DNA of 64,000 bases from Rhytidiadelphus loreus (taxonomy: Eukaryota; Streptophyta; Bryopsida; Hypnales; Hylocomiaceae): assembly GCA_947034895.1 (NCBI GenBank), contig OX344763.1, positions 39,369,025 through 39,433,024 of the forward strand. Direction: 5' to 3'. The first letter of the stretch is position 1. Each line of letters begins with the position of its first letter. Made by a program: the position numbers and the translations under genes. Below, one piece after another: positions 1 to 11,907 of this stretch. The notes under the pieces are model-generated. The model saw nothing but the letters and a program-made list of their open reading frames with translations, ran no database searches and was not told the origin of the DNA.

Positions 1-364
1 TTGTCATATGAACTAGAATTGACAATGAATTCTTAATTCTAGATCCACAAGAGTTGTCATTCATTTTTATGAGAGTTGCAAGATTTTAAAGCAATACATG
101 CTTTCGGTCTTGTCACTTCCATATATGGGTTTGGAAGTAATCACACAACCAAAATCCAACATTGTAGGGAACATCTCATTGAATGATTAGTTTTGGAATA
201 GTGTACATGTTGAACATGGATCTTGCCCAACATGTGCTTTTTTAATAATTCATAGGAATTTTACTCTAAAAAAAAATTACCAAATTTTGGCAATCTCTAC
301 AGTTGAGAAAATATTTGCTTTGCCTTATTACAATGCACCTCATATCCCAAGTTTCTTATTTGGT
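1..364. other. AT-rich intergenic sequence, nothing recognised
   Basis: No open frame of useful length, no structured repeat end and no RNA gene could be seen here. It is the left flank of the 330-bp repeat that begins at 365. Confidence 0.5.
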
Positions 365-694
365 CAGTTATGGGTCATTTTGATTTAGTGCTATCACACT
401 TCATTAAATAGTTCCAACATGATTTGAGGTAACTTGCTATGATGTTTTCTATCAACTACGGAATGTTCAACAATATTTATTTTATTAAGAAATTTTATGT
501 TTTATATTCTCATACACTGAAACTTACATGTACATGGTTCAATAGGAGAGAGAAACTAGGAATATGGATGCTTGAGGTTTTGGTAGTCCAGTGGCATTGC
601 CAACGCTTGCAATAGTAGGAGGGCCTACTCCAAGAAGTGTTGGGCATAGAATAGTCCGAGCTCGACGTGCAATTCTATTTGGAGACAATGATGT
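365..694 (+). repeat. Left copy of a 330-bp direct repeat flanking the first LTR-like element
   Basis: This segment begins CAGTTATGGGTC and ends GGAGACAATGATGT. It recurs in the same orientation and at the same length at 5,717-6,046, immediately after the LTR-like element. The two copies differ at roughly nine positions, mostly C/T or G/A changes. An ordinary retrotransposon would leave only about 5 bp of duplicated target. Confidence 0.85.
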
Positions 695-3249
695 TGTAAG
701 TGTTTCTAACTCCACCCTTAAGTCAGAAAATTGCACACAGGTTCCAGCGGCATAAGTTAATGGTTTAATTGGGTGAATGGTAAACTCAGTGTTCTTTGGC
801 CTTCCAAGCAATGGACACTTTGTTATGTTGATTTTTACCTAATTTAAGTACTTCAAAACACTCTAATAGTTAAGAAATAAAGGTTGTTGAGGGTTAGTTA
901 ATTGTGATTTAAACTTCTAGCTAACTAAAATTCTACCTAAACTAAATCAAAGAATACAATTTTCCCTTTTCAAAATGGTAAAGCAAGTTGGATTCTGATA
1001 TTCCTAATGAAAGTTATGTGTGGATGAAATTCGTACCTAATTCTATCCTAAAAACTTCATCCGTCAACTAAAAATAGCAAAATAATGTAAATTAAATCTA
1101 AATTTCAGGGTTGAAAGGTTAATTAAGTTATCTAATGGAATTTTAAGAGAAAACCTAATTTTAACCTATTTTAGGATTTTCCATCCAAAACTAGGTCAAA
1201 TCTTCATCCACACTTTTATCCTTCAAATTAAAGTAATTTAAAAAGTAAAAGGTGGATTCTGAATCTTCAAAAGATTCTCTAAAAGATTATGGTTTCAAAA
1301 GATTCCCCAGTCTTGCTTTGAGAATATTCCTAATTGTTCTTTAATTAATTCTAATTCTAAGTTATTATTCTAAATTTAGTGATTTTTTAGGATTTTATGG
1401 TTTTTATGAGTAAAGTGATTAATTAACTTCTTGTTGAGATAAAAAGTAAGAATTTAGGACTTTTAGGTGAAAACTTTTAAATGGATGAAAATTCCCCTTG
1501 GTTAGACGGAATTCGTTCCTTTAATAATTTTCAAAAGAATAAGTAGATAAATTAGGTTTTGACTTCCCCTAATTATTCTAATATTCCCTAATTTCCTAAA
1601 TTAAATTAGATTCCTTTTGAGATTCTTTTGGATGAGATTACTATTTCGTTTTCCAAATTAATTCAAAGTTAATCTAATTATTACTTTTACGACTTTAGTT
1701 AAATTTTCAAGGTTTTCTAACAATTTAAATTCTACTAGCTATTGGATTCTTAATGGTTAATTTTGTTAGTTTTAATTTTCTAATCTTAAATTTTTAAAGA
1801 ATGAAAGCAAAAGAAAAGACAAAAGATAAATTTTGAAATCATACCTTGGTGTCAAGAATGTCGATCGTCCCGTCATCGCAAAACACCATCATAATTGTCT
1901 CCTCGAAATTCTCCATTGTCTTTCATGAATTTGAAAGAAATCTTAGTATTATTGTTTCTAAACCTATCTAAAAAGTACCCCCCCCCTTTGTTAGTTTTGG
2001 CAATTTAAAACTAATCTTATGATTTTAGGAATTTTAAATTAAATGATAAATTTAATTCAATTTTCCCAAGTTTTCAATGAATAGTAGTTTTAGTCAATTG
2101 CCAATTTTTTAATAGTTATTTTGTTAAATATTCCAAAATATTAGTTGTTGTTTGTTTTTATTGTTTTGGCTTATTAGGCCCAATAAAACAAATCCCTAAA
2201 CTACAAACAAACAACTAATTTGGTTTTGGAATCCTAATTAATAACTAAAACCAAATGAATGAATAGTATTCTAATAAAATAATCAAAAGTAATCAAAACA
2301 AATCTATCAATGAATAATAGAAAGCATAAACCAAATAAACAATGCCAAAACAATTAGTTGATGAATAGTAAGATTCTTACCTTAATAGTTGTTTAATCCT
2401 TTAATTCCTTCGCGTGTTGAATTCTTTCTTTCTTATTCTTCTTCATCCTTCAATCCTTCATTTGTTCTTTCGCAATTTGAAATTTGGCTATGGAGTTTGG
2501 AGAGTTGCAAGAATCAAGAGTGTTAGTCCAAATTCTTGGTGCTTAGTTTTCCAAAGAAAAATCAAAATGTTTGAGCGTGGCAACAACTGCCTTAGCTTTT
2601 CCACACTTGTGTGCTAATTAAGATTTTGATTTTTGTTTTGTGAGGCTTGCATTGACCTCAACCTTTGTCTGTGTACTAAGTTGCCGATATCAAATGTTCA
2701 GATGGCTAGTCTCAGTGGTCTGTTCCAGTAGTCAGTTGTTCATCAGCCGTCAGCTCATTCCCCAGCCCCGTCAGCTCGTTCCCCAGCCCCCGTTAGCTCG
2801 TTCCTCAGCTCGTTCCCAGCCCTGTCAGCTGTCCCTGTGCTTACTGATAGGGACCCAGTTTCGGTACCTCCAATGGTTACTAAATTTTTTGAATACCAAA
2901 CTAACTGAATCTTATGGAAATGGAAATTCCTTTGGAATAATAGATTAAATCTTTATTATAAGAACACCACACAATTTCCTAAACAAATCACACTTAAGAA
3001 AGAATACAAAATAAAACAAACTGTTAATAAAAAAACAAAGCTAGACCATTTTATGGGATTCAAATTGATGATAAACTAGCAACTAGACCACCATTAAAGC
3101 AATAAACGACAATTTAAAGGTAAAATAAGGGCAACAAGTGGTGTTGTGGAAGCAAAATACCTCTACCACGTGTGCCGAGCAAAAGAGAATTAAAACCACG
3201 GAACTTTGGACTTTAAATGTGTTTCAAAAGAATCTTTTTCCACAAATTC

Positions 3250-3440
3250 TTCTTTTTAAAATCAAAGCTTCGCTGTATGAGATAATTCTAAGTTTCCAAT
3301 GGCAAATTTTAACTTTGAAAAGTCAAAGCTTCACCGTGTGGGAGCAACCCCAGGAATTAACAGTCAAATCAAGTTTCAAGTACCCGTTTCCAGGTTTCAA
3401 AGTCAAAGCTCCGCAGTGCGGGAGCAACCCCAAGAATAAC
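3250..3440. repeat. ~67-bp minisatellite inside LTR-like copy 1
   Basis: Degenerate units carry the core GTCAAAGCTCCGC followed by GCGGGAGCAACCCC. The core can fold on itself (GCTCCGC against GCGGGAGC). The same block is present in the other long copies, near 38,480-38,730 and 53,650-54,010, with different unit numbers. Confidence 0.6.
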
Positions 3441-3728
3441 CAGTATCCAAAGACCCAAATTAGTATTTTGAAACTTAATTCTTAAAGGAGGTACACATGA
3501 TAGTGTTTAACCGAACATTAGCAATTATTCAAACCAAACACCCGTTATACAACAAGTTTTGGCACGGGATGATGCTCAAAACCTTTTGGCAAAGTCTAGC
3601 TTTGCCGCTTCAAAGTTTTAAGTTCACAAACTAGTATCAATTCGCACAAATAGTTGGTTAGTATCCAAAAGAACAATGAAATCAATTTAGAGTTTGGGAA
3701 CTACTCCCACAACTCTCACAATGTCAAA

Positions 3729-3955
3729 GTTTTGGGGCTTGAAGCCTCCAAATTCAAGAAATAAGTTAGTCAACACAAACAACACTAGAGTTAGGGGATT
3801 TCCTCCACCTAAACTCTTGAAAAGCAAAGTTTTGGGGCTTGAAGCCTCCAAATTCAAGAAATAAGTTAGTCAACACAAACAACACTAGAGTTAGGGGATT
3901 TCCTCCACCTAAACTCTTGAAAAGCAAAGTTTTGGGGCTTGAAGCCTCCAAATTC
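3729..3955. repeat. 100-bp tandem repeat, about 2.3 units, in LTR-like copy 1
   Basis: The phrase GTTTTGGGGCTTGAAGCC begins at 3,729, 3,829 and 3,929, an exact 100-bp period with near-identical units. The copy at 51,104-56,257 has two starts, at 54,381 and 54,481, so unit number differs between copies. Confidence 0.8.
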
Positions 3956-4141
3956 AAACAAGAAAAGAAAACAAAGCTTTGAAGGGGCCCTCCGGACCTT
4001 CAAAATACAAGAGAATAGAAGAAAATAGAAGAAAATAGCCCAAACTTGGCTTAAAAGTGCTTCGACAAGTGTCGGTAGCACGACAAGACCAACAACAAAA
4101 ATGAAACAAGAGAATGAGGTCCACGAACAACCTCAAGGAAG

Positions 4142-4176
4142 GGCCTTATATACTCGCTCCCGGCCCCCCCCGGTAA
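4142..4176 (+). promoter_or_regulatory. Candidate TATA box and start region of the LTR-like element
   Basis: CCTTATATACTCGCTCCCGG is retained in recognisable form in the other long copies (near 39,420 and 54,689). The partial copy at 59,290 starts at the position matching about 25 bases downstream of this TATA. That is where transcription would be expected to begin, so the boundary of that copy supports the promoter call. Confidence 0.45.
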
Positions 4177-5716
4177 GTTGTTCGTAAAATTATCTTTACT
4201 TTCAATCTAGATATTTTGCTAAACTACCTAAACATATTTTCAAAATAATCTTTGTTTAATGGGAAGGAAGGTTCTCAAGCGAGTTCCTTCTAGGCCCTAA
4301 ATGGCCTTAGAATCTTTTCCCAAATCAAATATTTGATTTTCCCAAAGATATTTTGAAAACCTACCTAATTAACCGAGATATTTTGCATTTTAATCTAAGG
4401 TTAGTTCTAAATTGTCTTTCTTTAGTCCAAAAGATGGCTTCTTACGCAAGACAAGTATCTTGGGCAAATCCAATCTTCGATTTTACAAGAGATATTTGCA
4501 AAATCAACCCAGATTAATCCAAAATTACCTTTTAAAAGTCAAACTAAGGGCTGACCTTCTCTATCTTTTGAGGGACAACTCAAAACTGAAAACAAACTGC
4601 GCCATCGCGTTCATAAGACCCCAATTAGCCTTCAGGACTCCTTACCCCTACCTCTCCAGCCGTTTTAAAGCGCAAATTTGAGTCACGGTAACTCAGAACA
4701 AAAGTTAAAAAGCTAACTTTTGGAGTTTGCGTCTTTTGATGAAACTGTCGGTCCTGGGTGGTTTAGAATATTCGTGGGAGTAAGAATTGACCCTTGAAAC
4801 GCTCCATTCGGACACCGCTAGCTCCTGGTTCGCCGGTCAACCCGCCGCCAAGTTGTAAATTCTTCTAAAATTCGCTGTCGGTTCTAATTCTCGTAGTTGG
4901 GAATGTCGGAATGTCTTCAAACTTGACAGGTCTCTTTATTGGCACACAAAACACTATCCTAATTTTTAGTGAGATTTTACCGCAACATTGGTAATTTCTA
5001 GGAATTTACGAATGCAGTTTTAAGCGGTTGACTTCCCATGGAGTCATCGTGGAGTTTTGTAAAATCCCGAAACTTTTGGGCAATCTTCTACAAGATGTCC
5101 ATCAACTAAGGGCAAAACCAAATCTCCAATAAGAATGCTATTTTTAGCAATTCTTGAATAATTTCCACTCGGGGGGGAAATTATTCTTGATACTGGGAGA
5201 ATCTTGGATGATCGGGCTTCTATTTGACCTCTTGGCATGCTTTGACCTAGAAAAGCACCTTTTTGTATGTTCCAATCATCATTTCCTCCATCTTGATCTG
5301 TGAATGACTGTATTTCTCAAAATTACCTGCAAACAATAAATTTAACTCTTTCGAGTTGGATTTGGACTGACTCGGACTAGACTCTAACTTTTAACCAGTT
5401 TGTTACATGTATACTTATAGCTGTTGTATTACATGAACAAGACACTAGGACTGGTTAACTCTCAAATTCTCACATCGTTCGGAATTACTAACTTAACTAC
5501 TTATTTCTACTAATAAGACCTAAAATTAGTGAAAATGTAACATCTTATGTGTTTCACGCATTTAAGGCCATTACACACCTCTTTGATAGGGACTTCTACC
5601 AAAACCCACAATAATTGTATTTTTATATGTTTTTTCCTATTTTTCACTTAAAAATTAATTAAAAATCGCGAAAAATAAGTTCAGAGTTCCAAGTGCCAAC
5701 TTGAGGGCTCACACTT

Positions 5717-6046
5717 CAGTTATGGGTCATTTTGATTTAGTGTTATTACACTTCATTAAATAGGTCCAACATGATTTGAGGTAACTTGCTATGATGTTTT
5801 CTATTAACTAGGGAATGTTCAACAATATTTATTTTATTAAGAAATTTTATGTTTTATATTCTCATACACTGAAACTTACATGTACATGGTTCAATAGGAG
5901 AGAGAAATTAGGAATATGGATGCTTGAGGTTTTGGTAGTCTAGTGGCATTGCCAACGCTTGCAATAGTAGGAGGGCCTACTCCAAGAAGTGTTGGGCATA
6001 GAATAGTCCGAGCTCAACGTGCGATTCTATTTGGAGACAATGATGT
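5717..6046 (+). repeat. Right copy of the 330-bp direct repeat
   Basis: This matches 365-694 at equal length and in the same orientation. It continues rightward into GAAAGGCATGAAGTGAC, which is presumably the original continuation of the target, whereas the left copy is cut there by the LTR-like element. Confidence 0.85.
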
Positions 6047-6542
6047 TGAAAGGCATGAAGTGACAACACAGACGAGGGAAGACATTATAGAACTCATCTC
6101 AGAACTGGGAGTAGTTGTTGGAACAAGAGTCATTGAGGAGAGTATTGTATGTGGGATGGAGTTGCATCATGTTAAACTTTTCCCCCATGAAGTTGTTGTG
6201 CGAGTGTTGCATGTTGTGGATAGAATTGTGTAGACTGGAGAATTGGTAGGGGAGCGTTTTGGGCAATGTTAGAGGTTGGTGATTCATTGGAGTAAATCAA
6301 GAATTTGTACCAGAGGAGGGGGAAGGCCAGTTAACATGCAAGCAAGAAGAGGACAAAATTTTACCTTTTCTCCAATAGCAATACCGGAGTTTGAGTTCCA
6401 CAAGAGCAACAGTAGTCCCAGTCTATCAGAAATATCTCACAATACTTTTGATACTACTAGCACCCATCATGAAAGATCTTCAAGAATTGAATGGCTGAAC
6501 AATTATGGAGACAGTGGAGAAATGAGGGATGGATTACCCTAA
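5943..6542 (+). pseudogene. Decayed coding-like remnant, family not recognised
   Basis: An open stretch at 5,943-6,233 and another at 6,276-6,542 have a more protein-like composition than the surrounding AT-rich DNA. The first contains GGPTPRSVGHRIVRAQRAIL and a run of acidic, leucine-rich sequence; the second contains RRGQNFTFSPIAIPEFEF. I recognise no family, see no convincing splice sites, and the first frame overlaps the 330-bp repeat. It may be a worn exon of a mobile-element gene or chance. Confidence 0.2.
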
Positions 6543-6939
6543 TGCAGAAGTACCCGAAGTTATTCCATGGGTACCCGTAGAAGAAGAGAACGAGGACCAT
6601 GTGTAAGAGGAGAACCATTGACTCAGAAAGTGACTTTGTAAAGTATACTAACAGCCAAAAGTCGAGGCGGATGCAAACAAAACTGCTTGACAAAGATAGA
6701 CGAAAAATACATAGTGTGTTGTATATTGTAAATTTTGAAATGAAAATTGGTGAACATATTCTTTTTCTTTTTCTTCTTGTGATTCCAAAAAAGTATGACT
6801 TGCTTCATTTCGAGTTTGTATGAGAAAGTTATGCTTGATGGAGTAGGAGAAGACTAGTTATAGATTTTGAGGGCAGAATTTTGGGCACCCATAATTATGT
6901 GGTGAGAAAGTATCTAATTTTGAGATTTAATATGCCTAT

Positions 6940-7237
6940 GTATTGAATTATTAGTTCTTTAAAAAGGTAACACACTCTTAATTTGGAATGAGGAAGTGAA
7001 AATTATAAACTAGAGAGTGAAGTAGTGAGAGTGCCTTTGAATTGAAGAGAGAAAGCTATAAAAGTCAAATAGTATGATATTTTCACTTGAGATTTAAAGT
7101 GCTTGTATATATTTGTGTTAGCTTTTTGAAGAGGTATCACACTTTTAGTTTGGAATTTGAAAGTGAAAGTTATGGATTTGAAAGTGAAAAAGAGAGGAGA
7201 TGACTTCAAGATTGGAAGTCTCAACTTTGGAAAGCTA
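6940..7237. repeat. ~158-bp tandem repeat forming the left flank of the 19-kb element
   Basis: Two related units contain a block like TTAGCTTTTTGAAGAGG followed by CACACTTTTAGTTTGG, near 6,950 and 7,107. A third unit continues at 26,378-26,560 on the far side of the 19-kb element. Within the left flank, GAAAGCTATAAAAG at 7,051 matches the inferred uninterrupted junction (GAAAGCTATTAAGTAG), so the insertion lies inside one repeat unit. Confidence 0.7.
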
Positions 7238-7241
7238 TTAA
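7238..7241. repeat. TTAA target-site duplication, left
   Basis: TTAA directly precedes the left inverted terminus. The partner is at 26,374-26,377. Confidence 0.8.
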
Positions 7242-7253
7242 CCCCTCACTGCC
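7242..7253 (+). repeat. Left terminal inverted repeat of the 19-kb element
   Basis: CCCCTCACTGCC, exactly complementary to 26,362-26,373. The next bases (AGAGGGGACGAAATG) keep weak similarity to the other end. Confidence 0.8.
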
Positions 7254-7319
7254 AGAGGGGACGAAATGTGTCCTCACATAGTTTTCAGTCAAATTGAAAC
7301 AGTTGTAACTTTTGCATCT

Positions 7320-7790
7320 CATGTCCAAATTCAATAAAACTTGTTGGAAAAGTTGCGCTCCGTCTTCTAGTTTGTATGGTAAAATTTTCAGATCAATAAA
7401 AGATGAATCAAGATTCTAGAAGCCAATCAAAGTTCACAGGTTCAATTTGAGTTCACCAAACTGTATTTGATGGCTGAAACTTCGGGGGCTTGTATCTACT
7501 TTGTCAAATGTTTGTTTTCAATAAAAATTTATTGGGTTATGTTTCCCTTTCAGCCTAGTTATTGTGGTAAAATTTTCATGTCAATCCAAGCTTCTTTGAA
7601 TGTTTGGTAGCAATTCGAAATTTAAAATCCAGACATTTTTGGATTACAGTGAACTTTGGCGGCTTGTTTCTTCTACATACAATGTTTTTTTCCAATAAAA
7701 TTTGTTGGAAAAGTTGAGCATACTAGTCTAGTTTGTGTGGCTAAAATTTCATATGAATCCAAGTAGTTATGAGTGACTGAGACGCATTTT
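7320..7790. repeat. ~178-bp degenerate tandem repeat near the left end of the 19-kb element
   Basis: Three related units begin near 7,325, 7,505 and 7,683. Each contains a phrase like CAATAAAACTTGTTGGAAAAG, then a variable part, then GGTAAAATTTTCA. The first unit resembles subterminal sequence of the small TTAA elements (AACTTTTG... TCAAAATT). No gene is seen from 7,254 to 8,532. Confidence 0.55.
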
Positions 7791-8532
7791 AGTAGGAGGT
7801 TCAATATTATATGGTGTTTTCTGCAACTTTTCTTGTTATTTTTTGACATTTCAAAGCTATTTTGCAAACACGTTGAGTCAATTCAATGAAATCTTTTTTG
7901 ACCAATGTGGTTGTATGATGATTCTAAATCACTTTATAGTTTTAAGTTTTTCATTTGAGTAAGTTTAGAAATTGAATTTCACCTCCAAATGTGTTTTTAG
8001 GAAAATTTCAGCATCTTTTTTCACCACTAAAACATTATAATCTTTCAATCTATACGGTCAAATGACTCCAAATTTTATCTATGTCATCTCCAACATGTTT
8101 GCTACAAGATTGTACGGTTGCGATTTCTATACATCAGTGAACGCTATATTCACTATTTTGGGAGTTTTCCACAGAATTGAGAGTTTAATTCTAAGGCATT
8201 AGAATGTCCCGAGGCAAATTAAACGTCAGCAAACACATAGAAAGCAATCAATGGCAATGAAAACTATCATCGTATAGAAGATTTAGAAAAAATATACTCA
8301 AAATTATGTGCATTGCATCTCTATTAGTAAGGAAATTCATATCATTTACACATATTTGCTTTCCTATGTGTGCAATACATACTCGTCTATGCAATTACAA
8401 GTGTAGTATCCAAGTAATGATTGCGTGCCAATAGCAACCCTATGTTCCCACCTAAGTCAATAGTGAATTAGAACTCACAGGGACAAGCCTTAACATCATG
8501 TAACAGAAATGTACATATACGAAGCTCAACTA

Positions 8533-9177
8533 TCAACTGCACGACGTACTCTTCATCTTCTCGAGGGCCCTCAAAATTTCAGGCCCACGACTGTATCCCC
8601 CCCGGACACCTGCACCTTCTTGACGCATATGCTCTCTTTTTTGTGCTAGTAGTGACCTTCTCTCCCAAGAGTCCCAAGTAGGAGTGGAGGATTGAGTACT
8701 ACATGATCTCTCCGCATTTCTCTTTAATCTTGCTGATTGAGACAATGCACGGCAACGTGGAAGCAAAGGTCGAACGCCAGCAGGTCTAGTTTTTTTTTCA
8801 AACGAGAGCGGGTCACTTGGCGTATGGACTTTCACTTCTGGTGTCGTCATCAAACAATTAGCATCTCCGTAAAGCTTCCTCTGCGTCCCTTTCTCAGAAA
8901 TAGTTGGCAACGTTGACGAATCCCTGGCTGCTCTAGAGCGCAGAGGAGATGGCGAGCACAAAATTGGCAAGCACGGCCTCTTGTCAGGGGGGCTGTTTAC
9001 CACACCGTCTTCGACGTGCTTGATAGAGAAGTCCATGGTGGAATTAACAGTCGGGGCCGAGCAAAGGAAATTCCCCGTACTAAGTATGACGTATTGTCCA
9101 TAGTCGAGAATAGAGTCCTCAGACGCCTGACACGGAAGAATCTCAATAATCCTGGAACTGGTAGACCCGTTTCTCAT
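8533..9177 (-). CDS. Probable 3' terminal exon of the FCP1-like gene
   Basis: An open stretch of 214 codons read leftward, immediately preceded by a good splice acceptor (TTCTCTGTCAG just above 9,177). It encodes a proline-, serine- and arginine-rich tail with basic patches such as ARLKRNAERS and KREHMRQEGAGVRGGYSRG, and no recognised fold. Because it follows the FCP1-like exon on the same strand with a hairpin palindrome in the gap, I read it as the downstream exon. The donor joining it is unclear: the preceding frame stops at 9,412, and the best donor (GTATGC at about 9,397) lies beyond that stop. It could instead belong to a separate small gene. Confidence 0.45.
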   Translation of the reverse strand: MRNGSTSSRIIEILPCQASEDSILDYGQYVILSTGNFLCSAPTVNSTMDFSIKHVEDGVVNSPPDKRPCLPILCSPSPLRSRAARDSSTLPTISEKGTQRKLYGDANCLMTTPEVKVHTPSDPLSFEKKTRPAGVRPLLPRCRALSQSARLKRNAERSCSTQSSTPTWDSWERRSLLAQKREHMRQEGAGVRGGYSRGPEILRALEKMKSTSCS

Positions 9178-9290
9178 CTGACAGAGAACAAAAACAGAAT
9201 TAGCCGTAGAATTGTCAACGCATCATAAGTACAGATGGTTATGCTTGAACTTCAGATACATCAATTTCACGGTAAACATTATCCCAACTA

Positions 9291-9317
9291 CATTTTAGCG
9301 CGAGCAGCGCTAAAATG
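9291..9317. repeat. CpG-rich hairpin palindrome, inter-exon copy
   Basis: Arms CATTTTAGCGC and GCGCTAAAATG are exact complements around a 5-base loop. The palindrome lies between the two last exons of the FCP1-like gene. Confidence 0.85.
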
Positions 9318-9411
9318 CAATACAGAAATGCGCCAAAATAAGCGTATTACATTTGATACAATTTCTCTGGACTCTAAAAACACGACTAGCTGCATACCTC
9401 CAAAAACACGT

Positions 9412-10547
9412 CTAACTAACACTAGCTGACCCACGGAGGACCTCCATAAGATTTTCATACTCTCGACGACCTCGTTCTTCGCACAGCATCCGTCTCCCAA
9501 TCCTCCATTTTTTATTCTCTCTGAAAGACTTCAGACCATTGCTGCGGTTGACGTGCAATTGTTGGAACCAAGGAAGAAGGACCGTCAGAAGGAACGTGTC
9601 TTTGTCACCGTTTCCTCGGTTGCTCCAAGAATCCGCTAATATCACATTCTCACGCTTGTTCATGATGTGTTTGCGCGGACTATCGTCCACAATCACTGTA
9701 TTCTGAGAAGTGAAATTCCCGTGGAAGCCTGTGAAAAGGAAATCTAGGTTCTTAAGGAACAAATCCTTATTCGTTCCCGGTTCCTTGTAAGAGGTCAGCC
9801 TTCCGGCTCTATCCCTGCACTTAATAGTCTTGCAGGAGTCTTGCCCCAGAACGAGGAAGGGCCACCTTCCTTCTCGAAAGAGGTACACACAGATCTCATC
9901 GGTCGTGGTTTTTTTCATAGAGCTCCATATAGTGATTTTAGCTATCCTCCCTATCTCCTTCAAGAACTCAAGGCAATTTGGACGGACATAAACTGCTTTT
10001 GGTCCAACAATTGTACCGACCGTCGCAGAGTGCGGCTCTGACTCGTTTTGAAAATGCTTGGTTGAACTATTTGACTTCCAGTCCTCGCTGCGGCATAAAA
10101 TGCCATTGAGGTCTAGGACGACGTTCATCCACTTCTCTGCCACCCCAGACCTCAATGGACGATGGATGCCCTCGGAAGTGCCCTCACGAACTACTGTAGT
10201 ATCGGAGCCCTGCTAACAAACATATGAACGGGGAGCAGTTACGATCGTGAAATTGGCTTTGTTCGGCCGTCATGCGAAATCAAGTCATAGCCAGAGGGAA
10301 AAAATAGAAAAAATGTCTAATCACGCCTTAAGGGAACAAGGGACTATACCTTCTCCACTGTCGAACTTGAAGGCTGAACATCATTTTCACAACCAGTATT
10401 CACAGGATCAAGAGGTGACGTATCGTCATCGAGTTCTAGGAGTTCAGCTGTCGTGACTAGATTATCATCCTCAGTTTCAAAATGTGATGTCGTCACCAGT
10501 TCATTTTGTGTAGAAGGGAGGACATAGACCTCAAGACAACTTTCCAT
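9412..10547 (-). CDS. FCP1/NLI-interacting-factor-like HAD phosphatase with DLNG motif
   Basis: Two exons (10,547-10,350 and 10,209-9,412) join in frame across a 140-bp GT-AG intron to give about 331 residues. The second exon holds an FCP1-homology fold: VVLDLNGILC near residue 99, the motif with the nucleophile Asp; AKITIWSSM for motif II; LFLKNLDFLF; and VIVDDSPRKHI near residue 240, the acidic DDSP motif. The family dephosphorylates phosphoserine in proteins such as the RNA polymerase II tail. Here the second Asp of the usual DxD is Asn, as in a plant subgroup with DLNG/DINGLL, so activity is uncertain. The first exon is acidic (ELLELDDDTSPLDP). An acceptor just upstream of 10,560 suggests an earlier exon could exist. 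The gene lies on the same strand downstream of the GQHS-motif gene and is probably cargo of the 19-kb element. Confidence 0.7.
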
Positions 10548-10747
10548 ATCCACATGGCCTGCAATTCACGATTTGGAAAAGTTTCTCTGTGAGATATATA
10601 TTACATTTTCAGAGATAACTGTCTCTTACAATACAAAACTGAGTCCAGAATTGTCGAAACCAGAACTAATGTCTCTACCATGAACGTCCGATAAACATCG
10701 ATTACTGCTCCTATTTACAAAATTTGAGATCAATCTCTACCAAACAG

Positions 10748-10768
10748 TTTAGCGCGAGCCGCGCTAAA
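10748..10768. repeat. Hairpin palindrome between the FCP1-like and GQHS genes
   Basis: TTTAGCGCG and CGCGCTAAA form exact 9-bp arms around AGC, about 30 bp downstream of the GQHS gene's stop codon. Confidence 0.9.
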
Positions 10769-11880
10769 TCTATACAAGGCAATGATGACTAAGTGTTTAT
10801 TGGGCAGAACTTGCAGGTTGATCTTTGGTGGGCAGGGCATCACTTCCAGGCTCCACCTCGGAAGCATCACTAGACAGGTTCTGCCCAATGTCCGTCTCTG
10901 AGGGCAAAATCGGTGCAGCCTTCGGGGATGAGGGGTTATGAACAGGATCATCATCGATCGACAATGCAGGTGGAGACTCCGCTGCACTACTGGGAAGTGG
11001 CGGAGATACCGGCACAGGTAGCGATGGACTCGAGGCATTGCTGACATTAGAGCCAGACGGCAGACCTTGCAGCTCCAACACTGGAGTCACGGTAGGAGGT
11101 GGCAACGCTGCGATCGGCTCAACCCCAACCTTTTTGATCAAGATCTGCAGCATTTCTCTATTTTGCTGGGCTAGCTCTCGGTTGGTTTGAGACTCCAACC
11201 GCATCCACTCTTGATTACGCTTGTGCATTTCAAGGTTTTCAGCCCTCTCCTTCAACTGTTCCGCCCTCAACTGCGCCAGTGCAAGCTCGTTTTGCTGCTG
11301 CGTCAACTGCGATTGTTGCTGCAGATTAGCCAAGGAAACTGCATTCTGCACTGAAATCTCCGCCAACTGTTGCGCGATACTTGACATTGAATTGTGCCTC
11401 CTCTTCTTATGTGGCCGCCCAGACGGAGTAGCAGTCCTCGGCGTCCCAGGCAACAGAGGTAACATAGAGCTCGCCGATGAACCAGGTATATCTGTCGATG
11501 GTCGACTTGTAGGAGTTGCCATCTCATCGATCCCGAAAGGTCCATCTTCGTCGATGTCTTCCTCCTCCTCATCAGATTCCGAATCAGATGCAACATCATC
11601 ATAGCGTGGAACCTCCCTCCGCAGAGGATCACTCATTTCGGATGTCTGAGACGACCTCAGTTTTCTCTTTGCAGTGGAGGGTGCAGTACTTGGACCAGCT
11701 GCAGCAGCAGCCCTCGGGTACCCACTCTCAAGAAAGTCCGCTATATCTAGCGTCATTGCCTTTCTACAAATGTCTTCCCACCATGCTGATTGAGTACCCA
11801 TTCCAGTGGCGAAGACATTCACATTACTCATCTGCCAAGACAAAATTAAATGATTATTTCGATTATCAAAAAAGTCAAGT

Positions 11881-11907
11881 CGCTTTAGTGCAGCCCGCGC
11901 TAAAGCG
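11881..11907. repeat. Hairpin palindrome, intronic
   Basis: CGCTTTAG and CTAAAGCG arms surround a GC-rich centre. This is a slightly diverged member of the TTTAGCGCG palindrome family. Confidence 0.75.

Larger units (their letters stand above)
695..5713. mobile_element. LTR-like element, copy 1 (solo LTR or non-autonomous LTR unit, ~5.0 kb)
   Basis: The unit starts TGTAAGTGTTTCTAACTCC and ends GAGGGCTCACA, giving TG...CA ends of the LTR type. Two other long copies (35,911 and 51,104) share the same order of sequence throughout. No coding frame for gag, protease, polymerase or integrase is visible, and the start sequence does not recur inside, so no internal pair of LTRs is evident. A TATA box lies near 4,147, and tandem repeats occupy 3,320-3,440 and 3,729-3,955. 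I infer a very long solo LTR or a non-autonomous derivative. No 5-bp target duplication was found for this copy; instead 330-bp direct repeats flank it. Confidence 0.65.

Noticed and set aside
2414..2948. Two rightward frames in LTR-like copy 1
   Set aside because: Not conserved in the other copies and without gag or pol features.
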